The notes under the pieces were generated by a model. The model searched no databases and had not been told where the DNA came from. It worked only from the letters and a program-made list of their open reading frames with translations. From Winslowiella toletana (lineage in GTDB: Bacteria > Pseudomonadota > Gammaproteobacteria > Enterobacterales > Enterobacteriaceae): 64,000 nt of DNA. The first letter of the stretch is position 1. Each line of letters opens with the position of its first letter. The position numbers were made by a program, and so were the translations under genes. The DNA lies in NCBI RefSeq assembly GCF_032164335.1, contig NZ_CP134152.1:3596001-3660000 (forward strand). Direction: 5' to 3'. Below, one piece after another: positions 20,636-31,003 of the stretch.

Positions 20636-20791
20636 GGGGGCAATTTCTTTTTGTGTTATCGTCTGCGACACAGAAAATCCCTGTTTTTTGCCGACTGATA
20701 TACTGTGCTCATATATGAGGGTAATCCGATCAGCTTTTGCCGTGTGTGCTGCTGCAAAGGATTTTAACAGTATATAACCAACTGATTTTAA

Positions 20792-21070
<279 letters not shown>

Positions 21071-21081
21071 TGATGCAACAA

Positions 21082-21101
21082 CGGCGGCAGTTACGCCGCC
21101 G
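21082..21101. terminator. Hairpin between yfhL and acpS
   Basis: CGGCGGC and GCCGCCG with a 6-base loop lie between the convergent genes. The hairpin is GC-rich, without a T run. Confidence 0.5.
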
Positions 21102-21113
21102 GTATAGCCGTAC

Positions 21114-21494
21114 TCAACTTTCGATTATCACCGTTGCGCAGGCATAGTTGCGCTCATCCGCCAGCGTCACGTGCACATGTTTGACCCCAAGCTTCTCCGC
21201 CACTTCGGCTGCATGCTGGAAAAAACGCAGCCCAGGTTTGCCCAGCTCATCGTTGTACACTTCGAACTGATTAAATGCTAACCCCCCACGAATCCCCGTA
21301 CCAAAAGCTTTGGCAGCGGCTTCTTTGACGGCAAAACGCTTGGCGAGAAAACGCAGCGGCTGCTTATGTGCCTGATATTGTGCCCACTCATTGGCACTCA
21401 GCACCCGCTGGGCAAGGCGATCGCCAGAACGAGAGATCACCCCTTCAATGCGCGCAATCTCAACGATATCTGTGCCGAGGCCGAGAATAGCCAT
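21114..21494 (-). CDS. acpS: Holo-[acyl-carrier-protein] synthase
   Basis: A 126-residue phosphopantetheinyl transferase of the short AcpS type. The Mg-binding residues are in GLGTDIVEI (Asp9) and in the [13 protein letters not shown] block (Glu58 region). It loads the 4'-phosphopantetheine arm from CoA onto acyl carrier protein. Its ATG shares one base with the pdxJ stop (TAATG), so translation of the two is coupled, as in E. coli. Confidence 0.97.
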   Translation of the reverse strand: MAILGLGTDIVEIARIEGVISRSGDRLAQRVLSANEWAQYQAHKQPLRFLAKRFAVKEAAAKAFGTGIRGGLAFNQFEVYNDELGKPGLRFFQHAAEVAEKLGVKHVHVTLADERNYACATVIIES

Positions 21495-22225
21495 TAGCGT
21501 CGCGCTTCCCGCATCAGCTGCTTCATCTCTTTCACCGCATCTGCCAGCCCGCTCATTACCGCACGGCCAATAATCGCATGACCAATATTCAGTTCATGCA
21601 TTTCCGGCAGCGCAGCAATTGGCAGCACATTATGATAGGTCAGCCCGTGTCCGGCATTCACCTTCAGGCCTTTACCCGCTGCATAAGTAGCAGCATGGCT
21701 GATTCGGGCCAGCTCAGCATCACGCGCCGCGCCCTCTTCGGCTTCCGCATAGGCACCGGTATGGATTTCAATATAGGGTGCGCCGGAGGCCACGGCTGCA
21801 TCAATTTGCGCTTCATCCGCATCGATAAACAGTGAAACCAGGATGCCGACCGCGTTCAGACGCGTTACCGCAGCGCTGATTTTTTCCAGCTGACCGGCAA
21901 CATCCAGCCCCCCTTCCGTAGTGACTTCCTGACGTTTTTCCGGCACCAGGCAGCAAAAATGGGGTTTGATTTCACAGGCAATATCGACCATCTCGTCGGT
22001 TACCGCCATCTCCAGATTCATCCGCGTCTGAATGGTCTGACGCAAAATGCGCACGTCGCGGTCGGTAATATGACGACGATCTTCACGCAGGTGAACGGTA
22101 ATACCGTCTGCGCCAGCCTGTTCGGAAACAAAAGCCGCCTGAACCGGATCGGGATAGTTGGTGCCACGCGCATTACGCACGGTAGCCACGTGATCGATAT
22201 TGACGCCTAACAACAACTCAGCCAT
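21494..22225 (-). CDS. pdxJ: Pyridoxine 5'-phosphate synthase
   Basis: A 243-residue TIM-barrel enzyme that joins 1-deoxyxylulose 5-phosphate and 3-amino-2-oxopropyl phosphate to make pyridoxine 5'-phosphate. The sequence follows E. coli PdxJ throughout ([43 protein letters not shown]). The start at 22225 is preferred over an ATG eight codons upstream because GAGGA lies at the right distance and the family begins [12 protein letters not shown]. It follows recO by 74 bp and is followed by acpS with a one-base overlap. Confidence 0.97.
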   Translation of the reverse strand: MAELLLGVNIDHVATVRNARGTNYPDPVQAAFVSEQAGADGITVHLREDRRHITDRDVRILRQTIQTRMNLEMAVTDEMVDIACEIKPHFCCLVPEKRQEVTTEGGLDVAGQLEKISAAVTRLNAVGILVSLFIDADEAQIDAAVASGAPYIEIHTGAYAEAEEGAARDAELARISHAATYAAGKGLKVNAGHGLTYHNVLPIAALPEMHELNIGHAIIGRAVMSGLADAVKEMKQLMREARR

Positions 22226-22299
22226 GACAATCCTCAAATTTTTTGCCAACGTTAGATGCAGTTTACAACGTTCAGCGCCAGAGGCGGTATGACCTGCTG

Positions 22300-23037
22300 C
22301 TATTCCCCGGCGGGTGGCGATGCGTCTGCGCGTTTTTTCGGCACAAACTGACGAAAAAGCTCCTGGCTTTTAAGCGGCTTGCCGCCAAGATAGGGTTTTA
22401 GCGCGATGCGGGTAAAGCGTTTCGCCGCGCGTAAACTGTCGGCATCCGGAAACTCACGCTCATACAGCGCGCGCAAATGGCGGCCGGTAAAGCTGCGGTT
22501 ATTAACCACCATGCTGGCGATAAAACCTCGCTCTTCACGATAGCTGTAGGTCATCTCATCGGCTACCTCTTCCCCGCTGCCTGCGCAGTGAAGAAAATCA
22601 ACGCCATAGCCAAGGTGGCCCAGCATCGCCAGCTCAAAGCGGCGCAGCGCGGGTTCAGGTGAACCGCTGGCAGCGGCCAACGACTGGATGCAATGGAGGT
22701 AATCGAAGAACAGTTCAGAAAAGGCGGTTTCGTGCTGAAGCACGCGGGAGACCAGCTCATTGACGTACAGGCCGCAGTAGAGCGTAATGCCGCTTAGCGG
22801 CAACGCCAGCGACACCGCTTCGGCACCGCGTAAGGTTTTCACTTCGCCGCGCCCACCCCAGCGAATCAGCAGCGGGGTGAAAGGCTGCAAAGCACCTTTC
22901 AGGCTGGAGCGTTTTGAGCGGGCACCTTTCGCCAGTACCCGCACGCGACCGTGACTTTCGGTAAACAGATCTAACAGCAGACTGGTTTCGCTGTAGGGGC
23001 GTCCATGCAGGACAAACGCGCGTTGCCAGCCTTCCAT
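22300..23037 (-). CDS. recO: DNA repair protein RecO
   Basis: A 245-residue protein beginning [19 protein letters not shown], with an N-terminal OB-fold (about 1-80) and a helical C-terminal domain. With RecR and RecF it loads RecA on gaps coated by SSB. It starts seven bases after the era stop, in the rnc-era-recO order of enterobacteria. The C-terminal residues [13 protein letters not shown] are not conserved. Confidence 0.96.
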   Translation of the reverse strand: MEGWQRAFVLHGRPYSETSLLLDLFTESHGRVRVLAKGARSKRSSLKGALQPFTPLLIRWGGRGEVKTLRGAEAVSLALPLSGITLYCGLYVNELVSRVLQHETAFSELFFDYLHCIQSLAAASGSPEPALRRFELAMLGHLGYGVDFLHCAGSGEEVADEMTYSYREERGFIASMVVNNRSFTGRHLRALYEREFPDADSLRAAKRFTRIALKPYLGGKPLKSQELFRQFVPKKRADASPPAGE

Positions 23038-23044
23038 TTAGCGC

Positions 23045-23946
23045 TTAAAGATCGTCAACGTAGCCCAGGCTGCGCAGCGCACGTTCGTCATCCGCCCAAC
23101 CAGACTTCACTTTTACCCACAGTTCAAGGTGCACTTTCGCCTCGAACATATCTTCCATATCTTTACGCGCTTCAATACCGATAGTTTTGATCTTGGCACC
23201 CTTGTTACCAATCACCATCTTCTTCTGGCCTTCACGCTCAACCAGAATCAGGCCATTGATATCATAGCCGCCACGTTCGTTGGTAATAAAACGCTCAATC
23301 TCAACCGTTACCGAGTACGGCAGTTCAGCACCGAGGAAACGCATCAGCTTTTCACGGATGATCTCCGAGGCCATAAAGCGCTGCGAACGGTCGGTGATAT
23401 AGTCTTCCGGGAAGTGATGGATCGCTTCCGGCAGACGTTTACGCACCAGGCTGGCAATAGTATCGACATTCTTACCGCTTTCGGCAGAAATCGGCACCAT
23501 ATCCATAAAGTCCATCTGCTGTGAGAGGAACTGCATATGGGGCAGCAAAATGCTTTTATCCGTGACGTTATCAACCTTGTTGATCGCCAACAGCACCGGC
23601 ACTTTGCCATCTTTAAGCTTGTTCAACACCATTTCATCGTCAGCGGTCCAGCGCGTGCCTTCAACCACAAAGATCACCAGCTCAACATCACCGATAGAGC
23701 TGCTGGCGGCGCGGTTCATTAAACGGTTAATGGCGCGCTTCTCTTCCATGTGCAAGCCCGGCGTATCCACATAGATCGCCTGATAAGCGCCTTCAGTGTG
23801 AATACCCATAATACGGTGACGGGTGGTTTGCGGTTTACGCGAGGTGATGGAAATCTTCTGCCCCAGTAACTGGTTCAGCAGTGTCGATTTTCCAACGTTT
23901 GGGCGGCCTACAATAGCTATAAAGCCGCAATGGGTCTGTTGTTCGC

Positions 23947-23950
<4 letters not shown>
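23045..23950 (-). CDS. era: GTPase Era
   Basis: A 301-residue ribosome-assembly GTPase. The G1 motif is GRPNVGKST (15-23), followed by DTPGLH, NKVD and a C-terminal KH domain ([20 protein letters not shown]). It binds the 3' end of 16S rRNA and checks 30S maturation. The ATG overlaps a TGA in the rnc frame by ATGA. In E. coli this is the genuine rnc stop, but here rnc already stops 60 bases earlier (see the duplicated segment 23947-24050). Confidence 0.97.
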
Positions 23951-24690
<740 letters not shown>

Positions 24691-24811
24691 TTACCAATTT
24701 CAAGAATGCGTCAATTATTCTGCACACGGAACAGGGCTGACTGAAAGACCAACACTAAACAGTTTCGTTTGCAGTGGCTTCCCGCAGGAAGCCAACCTTT
24801 AAATCTTTGTT

Positions 24812-24829
24812 GCCCGCATCATTGCGGGC
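24812..24829 (-). promoter_or_regulatory. Hairpin in the lepB-rnc spacer
   Basis: GCCCGCA, loop TCAT, TGCGGGC lies four bases after the lepB stop on the same transcript as rnc. It could be a partial terminator or the RNase III autoregulation site known in the enterobacterial rnc leader. The sequence alone does not decide. Confidence 0.45.
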
Positions 24830-24833
24830 GCAA

Positions 24834-25808
24834 TTAATGAATACCGCCAATACGACTTAAACGCACGCCGGTCGGCCACTCACCTTCTTGCTTCTCAAAG
24901 CTCATCCAGATCGCCGTCGCTTTACCGACCAGATTCTTCTCCGGAACGAAGCCCCAATAACGGCTGTCTGCGCTGTTATCGCGGTTATCGCCCATCATAA
25001 AGTACTGGCCCTGCGGCACCACCCACGTTGACTGTGGCTGACCCGGCTGACGATAGTACGCGTCTGGCTGGCTTGGCACTTGAAGCGTCATCAGAATGTT
25101 GTGCTTCACGTCACCCAGCGTTTCTTCACGCGTGGCAAGGCGCAGGCCACCCTTCATCGATTCGCCCTGCGGTACCTGGAAGAATCCGCTGCCGGATTCA
25201 TTGCCATCAAAACCGCTGAAGGTCTGAATAAAGCCGCTTGGCTGCACGTCGGTGTAAGTCACCGCCAGCGCTTTGTCGCAAGGCTGGCCATTATCACAGG
25301 CCGGATTAATCGTCAGCGTTTTGCTGTCCGGATCGTAGCTGACACGGTCACCAGGCACGCCGATTACCCGTTTAATATAATCCACACTCGGCTGTTTAGG
25401 GTATTTAAACACCGCAACATCACCACGTTTCGGATGCCCGGTCGGGATCAGCGTAGTCTGGGTGATCGGATCTTTAATTCCGTAGGCAAATTTCTCCACC
25501 AGAATAAAATCACCGATCAGCAAAGTTGGCATCATTGAACCGGAAGGGATCTGAAAGGGTTCGTAAACAAACGAACGCACAATAAATACCACTGCCAGCA
25601 CCGGAAATACCGAGGCTGCCGTTTCGACCCAACCCGGCTGTTTAGCCACTTTGGCCAGCGTTTTTTCATCGACAGCGGTGCCGGTTTGCGCCCGCACCTC
25701 AGCCTGCTTCGCACGGCGCGCAGGCGCCCATTTGAACTTATCGATACACCAGATGATGCCGGTCACCAACGTTGCCAGTGCCAGGATCAGGGCGAAAGTA
25801 TTAGCCAT
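24834..25808 (-). CDS. lepB: Signal peptidase I
   Basis: A 324-residue inner-membrane serine peptidase with two N-terminal TM helices (about 4-22 and 62-80). Catalytic Ser91 is in PSGSMMPTL and Lys146 in DYIKRVIG; box E is GDNRDNSADSRYWG. It removes signal peptides on the periplasmic side of the membrane. It follows lepA by 12 bases in the lepA-lepB-rnc-era-recO operon. Confidence 0.97.
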   Translation of the reverse strand: MANTFALILALATLVTGIIWCIDKFKWAPARRAKQAEVRAQTGTAVDEKTLAKVAKQPGWVETAASVFPVLAVVFIVRSFVYEPFQIPSGSMMPTLLIGDFILVEKFAYGIKDPITQTTLIPTGHPKRGDVAVFKYPKQPSVDYIKRVIGVPGDRVSYDPDSKTLTINPACDNGQPCDKALAVTYTDVQPSGFIQTFSGFDGNESGSGFFQVPQGESMKGGLRLATREETLGDVKHNILMTLQVPSQPDAYYRQPGQPQSTWVVPQGQYFMMGDNRDNSADSRYWGFVPEKNLVGKATAIWMSFEKQEGEWPTGVRLSRIGGIH

Positions 25809-25820
25809 TAACCGATTTCC

Positions 25821-27620
25821 TTATTTGCTATCTTTTCCGACGTGCAGAATAGCGAGGAACGCTTCCTGAGGCAGTTCAACGTTACCGACCTGCTTCATAC
25901 GTTTCTTACCGTCTTTCTGTTTCTGCAACAGTTTCTTCTTACGACTGACGTCGCCGCCGTAGCACTTGGCCAGCACGTTTTTACGCAACTGCTTAACGGT
26001 TGAACGGGCAATAATGTGCGTGCCAATCGCCGCCTGAATAGCGATATCAAACTGCTGACGTGGAATCAGATCTTTCATTTTTTCCACCAGCTCACGGCCA
26101 CGATACTGCGAGTTTTCGCGGTGGGTAATCAACGCCAGCGCATCAACACGTTCGGCGTTGATCAGTACGTCGACACGTACCATGTCAGAAGTCTGGAAAC
26201 GCTTAAAGTTGTAATCGAGCGACGCATAACCGCGTGAGGTCGATTTCAGACGGTCAAAGAAGTCGAGAACCACTTCCGCCATCGGAATTTCATAAGTCAG
26301 TGCCACCTGGTTGCCGTGATAAACCATATTGGTCTGCACGCCGCGCTTCTCGATACACAGAGTAATCACGTTACCGAGGAACTCCTGCGGCAGCAGCATA
26401 TGACACTCTGCAATCGGTTCACGCAGTTCAGCGATGTTATTCAGCGCTGGCAGCTTCGACGGGCTGTCAACGTACACCGTTTCACCGCTGGTGGTTTCCA
26501 CTTCATACACCACCGTCGGTGCGGTGGTGATCAGGTCCAGATCGTATTCACGTTCCAGACGCTCCTGAATGATCTCCATATGCAACAAGCCGAGGAAGCC
26601 ACAGCGGAAGCCGAACCCCAGCGCGGTAGAGCTTTCTGGCTCATAGAACAGTGAAGCGTCATTCAGGCTCAGTTTGCCGAGCGCATCGCGGAAGGCTTCA
26701 TAATCGTCAGAGCTGATTGGGAACAGACCGGCATACACCTGCGGCTTCACTTTTTTAAAGCCAGGCAGTGCTTTATCCGCTGGATTACGCGACTGAGTCA
26801 GGGTATCGCCCACTGGCGCACCGAGAATGTCTTTGATCGCACAGACCAGCCAGCCTACTTCGCCACAGTTCAGCACATCGCGATCAACACGTTTCGGGGT
26901 AAAAATACCCAGACGATCGGCGTTATACACCTGACCGGTGCTCATCACTTTAATTTTGTCGCCTTTGCGCATGGTGCCGTTTTTAATACGCACCAGTGAA
27001 ACCACGCCAAGGTAGTTATCGAACCATGAGTCGATGATCAGCGCCTGCAGTGGCGCATCCGCATCACCTTCCGGCGCCGGAATATCACGCACTAAACGTT
27101 CCAGCACTTCCGGTACGCCAACGCCGGTTTTCGCAGAACAGCGCACCGCATCGGTGGCATCGATACCGACGATATCTTCGATTTCCTGAGCAGCGCGATC
27201 GGGATCGGCCGCTGGCAGATCGATCTTATTCAGCACCGGCACCACTTCCAGATCCATTTCCATAGCGGTGTAGCAGTTCGCCAGGGTCTGAGCTTCAACG
27301 CCCTGTCCTGCATCAACCACCAATAACGCGCCTTCACAAGCGGCCAGCGAACGCGAAACCTCATAAGAGAAGTCAACGTGGCCCGGCGTATCGATAAAAT
27401 TGAGCTGGTAAGTTTCACCGTTCAGTGCTTTGTAATCGAGCGTTACGCTCTGCGCTTTAATCGTAATGCCACGCTCACGTTCTAAATCCATTGAATCCAG
27501 AACCTGCGCAGCCATTTCGCGCTCGGTCAAACCGCCACAGATTTGAATCAGACGGTCAGAAAGCGTCGATTTACCGTGGTCAATGTGAGCGATGATGGAG
27601 AAATTTCGTATGTGCTTCAT
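25821..27620 (-). CDS. lepA: Elongation factor 4 (LepA)
   Basis: A 599-residue translational GTPase with G1 [17 protein letters not shown] and NKIDLP, EF-G-like domains, and the C-terminal LepA-specific domain (lysine-rich [15 protein letters not shown]). It acts on ribosomes in initiation and in back-translocation under stress. The ATG at 27620 has a weak ribosome site. The 243-bp gap up to rseC holds a hairpin directly after rseC (27835-27863) and otherwise the lepA promoter region; no protein was recognised in it. Confidence 0.97.
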   Translation of the reverse strand: MKHIRNFSIIAHIDHGKSTLSDRLIQICGGLTEREMAAQVLDSMDLERERGITIKAQSVTLDYKALNGETYQLNFIDTPGHVDFSYEVSRSLAACEGALLVVDAGQGVEAQTLANCYTAMEMDLEVVPVLNKIDLPAADPDRAAQEIEDIVGIDATDAVRCSAKTGVGVPEVLERLVRDIPAPEGDADAPLQALIIDSWFDNYLGVVSLVRIKNGTMRKGDKIKVMSTGQVYNADRLGIFTPKRVDRDVLNCGEVGWLVCAIKDILGAPVGDTLTQSRNPADKALPGFKKVKPQVYAGLFPISSDDYEAFRDALGKLSLNDASLFYEPESSTALGFGFRCGFLGLLHMEIIQERLEREYDLDLITTAPTVVYEVETTSGETVYVDSPSKLPALNNIAELREPIAECHMLLPQEFLGNVITLCIEKRGVQTNMVYHGNQVALTYEIPMAEVVLDFFDRLKSTSRGYASLDYNFKRFQTSDMVRVDVLINAERVDALALITHRENSQYRGRELVEKMKDLIPRQQFDIAIQAAIGTHIIARSTVKQLRKNVLAKCYGGDVSRKKKLLQKQKDGKKRMKQVGNVELPQEAFLAILHVGKDSK

Positions 27621-27834
27621 TATGGAGACTTTTCTGCCTTACAAATTCTGGAACTCTCGCGACGGGAAATCCTGGAGAGTATCATTTCACAGGCGGACTT
27701 TTGTCCGAAAGGCTGCATTCTACACTACATATCAGAGTCGTGGAATCATCGTCAGCAAGCGATAAACGTAAGAAAAAGCAAGTTGAGGAATTTTTAGCAG
27801 GATTGGGGGGGAAATTGCGGGCTGTAATCGATAA

Positions 27835-27863
27835 CTGGCCGCCGCTACAGCGGCTTCGGCCAG
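27835..27863 (-). terminator. Hairpin after rseC
   Basis: CTGGCCG...CGGCCAG encloses a second stem CCGCT / AGCGG directly after the rseC stop. It has no T tract on the minus strand, so it is a processing or attenuating structure at least as likely as a terminator. Confidence 0.5.
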
Positions 27864-28328
27864 CTAAACCTCACTCTCAACGCGCAGAATATCAGGCGGT
27901 AAAGAAACGCTTAAAATAACCGGCTGGAAGGCTTCACGGTCACCAAAACGGCTGGAAATTCCTTTCGCTACGATAAAACCACCGATACCCCCCAGCAATG
28001 CGCCAACCGCCGCCGCCAGATCGCTGTGGAACAGACTCTGAAACACACCGGCCAGCACAAATAACCCCAGTAATGGCGTCATATACACCAGCAGTGCCGA
28101 TCCCAGCAGGCTGCTCTCTTTGATACCCAGCTCGATACGCTGCCCGGCTTGCAGCGGCTTTTCGCTGGCAATATGCATCACATGGGCATTTTTCGGCCCA
28201 AGTTTATTCAGCATATGGCTGCCACAGCCCTTACGCGCTGAGCAACTGTTACATGAGGTTTTAATCTCGGAATGTAGCGTAGCGATTCCGTCTTGCCACG
28301 AAACCACCGTGGCCCATTCTCTCATCAT
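27864..28328 (-). CDS. rseC: Sigma-E regulatory protein RseC
   Basis: A 154-residue inner-membrane protein with a cysteine-rich N-terminal part (CNSCSARKGCG) and two TM helices (about 75-95 and 100-120). In E. coli it has a mild positive effect on sigma-E and links to SoxR reduction and thiamine synthesis. The ATG overlaps the rseB stop by 4 bases (ATGA), so translation is coupled. Last gene of the rpoE-rseABC operon. Confidence 0.94.
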   Translation of the reverse strand: MMREWATVVSWQDGIATLHSEIKTSCNSCSARKGCGSHMLNKLGPKNAHVMHIASEKPLQAGQRIELGIKESSLLGSALLVYMTPLLGLFVLAGVFQSLFHSDLAAAVGALLGGIGGFIVAKGISSRFGDREAFQPVILSVSLPPDILRVESEV

Positions 28329-29278
28329 CGTTTGGTTCCAAAATCAATACTGTCAGCAATGCGTTTAGTGGTTGATGGCGGAAGCTCACCGACCACGGTA
28401 ATTTCAGCATTATCGCGCACTACAGTCTGCACCGTACGACGTCCTGTGCGCAATAGCTGCGCAGAACTGCTTTTATCGGCCGGGCTGATATTAATCGAGA
28501 AACTAAACAGACCATCAGAGTAAAGCCGTGATTCAACGGGTTTATTCAGCGATGGAATCGTACGGCGACTCTGGGAAATCTGCTTCATACCGCCCGGCAA
28601 CCAGTCTGGTTTCCAGTTCAGCGTTACCTTTTCCATCGCAGGAACCGAAAGCGATGGCGGCAGGCTGGCTTTTTCCAGCCCCTGCATCAGGTTACGCACA
28701 CCTTCATCAACCGCAAAGCTCACCACGCGATACTGTTCCAGTGTCTCACCGTCACGATCCAGTAAGTCAACGCGCAATGGCAGCTTAGTTTCGCTGTCCA
28801 TCCAGACAATATAGCTGTAGCGCGTGCCATCGCGTGCCACGATACGAATCACTTCACACATCTGATCGGCAATACGCGTACGGCCGACGGCGATAAAGTC
28901 ATAGCTGTCAGTTAATTTCTGGAAATCGGCATTAACCACTGACGGCAACGAATCAATAATATGCGACCCTGCCAGGGTGAAAGGCTCAAGGCCGGGTTCG
29001 AAATAGCTAATATCGTTACCACGCTGAATGATTTCACGACGCGGTCCGTCCATCTGCAACAGCTGTGCAAAGACTTTTTCGTCGATAACCGCATGGCGAT
29101 AACGTAGCGATTCGATCCCCAGTCTGGAGACGTTGATATAGGCAAGTTCGTAATTGAGAGACTGACTAGCCTGCTCCATCTGCTGTAATAGCGCCCCGGA
29201 CGTGGTTTGTGCCGGGGCGACAGATGAATACAACAGGCTACCAGCCATAAGGCTGACGGCACACCAGAATTGCTTCAT
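28325..29278 (-). CDS. rseB: Periplasmic sigma-E regulator RseB
   Basis: A 317-residue periplasmic protein with a signal peptide (residues 1-23, ending SSVAPAQ). The lipoprotein-carrier-like N-terminal domain and the smaller C-terminal domain bind the periplasmic part of RseA and shield it from DegS. Lipopolysaccharide intermediates release it. Its ATG shares one base with the rseA stop (TAATG) and its stop overlaps the rseC start. Confidence 0.95.
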   Translation of the reverse strand: MKQFWCAVSLMAGSLLYSSVAPAQTTSGALLQQMEQASQSLNYELAYINVSRLGIESLRYRHAVIDEKVFAQLLQMDGPRREIIQRGNDISYFEPGLEPFTLAGSHIIDSLPSVVNADFQKLTDSYDFIAVGRTRIADQMCEVIRIVARDGTRYSYIVWMDSETKLPLRVDLLDRDGETLEQYRVVSFAVDEGVRNLMQGLEKASLPPSLSVPAMEKVTLNWKPDWLPGGMKQISQSRRTIPSLNKPVESRLYSDGLFSFSINISPADKSSSAQLLRTGRRTVQTVVRDNAEITVVGELPPSTTKRIADSIDFGTKR

Positions 29279-29931
29279 TACTGCTGTTGAATTCCTAAAG
29301 ACTGATTTCCTGGAACCTGAACAGCCGCTTGCTGTGGCGTGTTCTGTTCAAACTGCAGCTGCTCTGAGTGCAAACGGCGTTGCAATTCATAATCCTGCAA
29401 CAACGCATTGACCCGACGACGCTGTTCCTGCACCTGCTGAGGCGCATTAGAGGCATTCGCATTGTCGGCCGGCACGCCAAGGCTCACCGGAGAGGCTTTC
29501 CCCATCATCGGTAAAGTATTGAATACCGGAGATTCAGATTGCTGGCTACCATCCTGCTGTGGTTGGTTATAGTGCTGCACACCGACGATAACCGCCAGTG
29601 AGACACATGCCGCAACCCCCACCTGAGTGATTTGCGCGGCCCACGGACGCACTTTGGCCCAGAATGGCATTTTTTCCCAGCGTTCAGGCTTGGGCTGCAC
29701 TTCCGGAATCAGTGTAGTGACTTTACGAACAGGCTCATTTTCGATGGCCGCAGCAACGCGTGCTGCAATATCAAAATGCACAACCTCTCCGACATCGCCA
29801 CGCAAAGTGTCGCGGATAAGATGATAGCTTTCCCAGCTTTGTTGCAGTGTGGCGTCTTTAGACAATGCGGATAAAACTTCGTTATCCAAAGCCTCACCGT
29901 CCATTAAAGCGGAAAGTTTTTCTTTCTGCAT
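29278..29931 (-). CDS. rseA: Anti-sigma-E factor RseA
   Basis: A 217-residue inner-membrane anti-sigma factor. The cytoplasmic N-terminal domain (MQKEKLSALMDGEALDNEVL) holds sigma-E; a single TM helix lies at about 101-121 and a glutamine-rich periplasmic domain follows. The DegS/RseP proteases cut it on envelope stress. The C-terminus (LGIQQQ) differs from the E. coli tail. It lies 29 bp after rpoE. Confidence 0.96.
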   Translation of the reverse strand: MQKEKLSALMDGEALDNEVLSALSKDATLQQSWESYHLIRDTLRGDVGEVVHFDIAARVAAAIENEPVRKVTTLIPEVQPKPERWEKMPFWAKVRPWAAQITQVGVAACVSLAVIVGVQHYNQPQQDGSQQSESPVFNTLPMMGKASPVSLGVPADNANASNAPQQVQEQRRRVNALLQDYELQRRLHSEQLQFEQNTPQQAAVQVPGNQSLGIQQQ

Positions 29932-29960
29932 GCCTTAGTACCTTCCTGTGTCCGTTATCG

Positions 29961-30536
29961 CTAACGTTGGATAAGCGGTTGAACTTTATTATCGATAGCT
30001 TCACGCGCACGAAAGATGCGTGAACGTACCGTACCCACCGGACAATCCATTATAGCCGCTATCTCTTCATAGCTCAGGCCATCCAACTCACGTAGCGTTA
30101 TCGCCATACGCAGGTCTTCAGGGAGTGACTCAATGGTACGAAAAACTATCTGTTTCAATTCTTCAGACAACATTAAGTTCTCAGGGTTCGAAATTTCTTT
30201 CAACGCACCTGCACTTTCGAAGTTTTCAGCATCGATGGCATCCACGTCACTGGATGGCGGACGACGCCCCTGAGCAACCAAATAGTTCTTCGCTGTATTC
30301 ACCGCGATGCGGTACAGCCAGGTATAAAATGCGCTATCGCCACGGAATGACTCCAGTGCGCGATACGCTTTGATGAATGATTCTTGCACCACATCAGGCA
30401 CATCGCCCGATGGAACGTAGCGCGAAACCAGGCTTGCCACTTTATGCTGGTAACGAACAACCAGTAAATTGAATGACTTCTGATCTCCATTCTGCACTCG
30501 CTCGACGAGAACCTGATCCGTTAACTGCTCGCTCAT
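29961..30536 (-). CDS. rpoE: RNA polymerase sigma-E factor
   Basis: A 191-residue ECF sigma factor, nearly identical to E. coli RpoE, with region 2 (FYTWLYRIAVNTAKNYL) and region 4 (ITLRELDGLSYEEIAAIMDCPVGTVRSRIFRAREAI). It directs envelope-stress transcription. The ATG has GGGGAG upstream and overlaps the stop of a 37-codon leader ORF (ATGA), which implies coupled translation. Confidence 0.98.
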   Translation of the reverse strand: MSEQLTDQVLVERVQNGDQKSFNLLVVRYQHKVASLVSRYVPSGDVPDVVQESFIKAYRALESFRGDSAFYTWLYRIAVNTAKNYLVAQGRRPPSSDVDAIDAENFESAGALKEISNPENLMLSEELKQIVFRTIESLPEDLRMAITLRELDGLSYEEIAAIMDCPVGTVRSRIFRAREAIDNKVQPLIQR

Positions 30537-30646
30537 CCGAGGTAATGTCTCCCCAAATTTGTCTCCACGCGTAACTGAAATACCAGCAATGACTCAACTT
30601 TCTGAGCAAGCACTCGCTTAGAGTAACCATTCTGTCGTAAGTTCAT
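30533..30646 (-). CDS. rseD: Leader ORF coupled to rpoE (RseD-like)
   Basis: A 37-residue frame starting MNLRQNGYSKRVLAQK and ending NLGRHYLG. Its TGA overlaps the rpoE ATG as ATGA, and an in-frame TAA directly precedes its ATG, fixing the start. E. coli rpoE has a comparable short leader ORF (rseD/ORF51) whose translation is coupled to rpoE and is the target of CsrA control. The GGA in the rpoE ribosome site is a possible CsrA contact. Assignment to rseD rests on position and coupling, not on alignment. Confidence 0.65.
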   Translation of the reverse strand: MNLRQNGYSKRVLAQKVESLLVFQLRVETNLGRHYLG

Positions 30647-30983
30647 TTACACCATCATATTAGTCGTACCGCCGGGTTTTTTAACACTTCGGATGGTTAT
30701 TTTGCTTTCTCATGAAGTGTATGCCACCACCATTCCTTTCACATCTCAACCTGATATGAATCCCGACGGACGCCCGCAGAGTAACGCATGAAGCCGCGCT
30801 TTTCATCTCTAAAAGCCGTTTATTCGCTAAAGTTCGCAATAATAAACAGAGCACGGCTAAAGCTGAGGTAAAAGCGACGAATCACAAACCTCAGAATAGC
30901 AAGCTCATCAGCAGCACGCGTCGAAAGCTCAGAAAAAAGACTTTTTTCCTGCTGAAATTGAGTGTTATGCTCAGCAAACAACC
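30647..30983. other. rpoE-nadB divergent promoter region
   Basis: This roughly 340-bp AT-rich gap must hold the rpoE promoters and the nadB promoter. A GAACTT on the minus strand (30831-30836) could be a sigma-E -35 box for autoregulation, but no good -10 box was found at the right distance. No gene was seen in it. Confidence 0.4.
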
Positions 30984-31001
30984 TGTTTAGTAAATTAAAC
31001 A
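30984..31001. promoter_or_regulatory. NadR box of nadB
   Basis: TGTTTA, six bases, TAAACA: a perfect NadR dyad ending two bases before the nadB ATG. The NAD-sensing repressor NadR would block initiation or elongation here when NAD is plentiful. Confidence 0.92.
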
Positions 31002-31003
31002 CC

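Noticed and set aside
30831-30860. Sigma-E promoter for rpoE autoregulation (GAACTT on the minus strand)
   Set aside because: The -35 box is good but no TCTGA-like -10 lies 16-17 bases downstream, so it is mentioned only within the gap entry.
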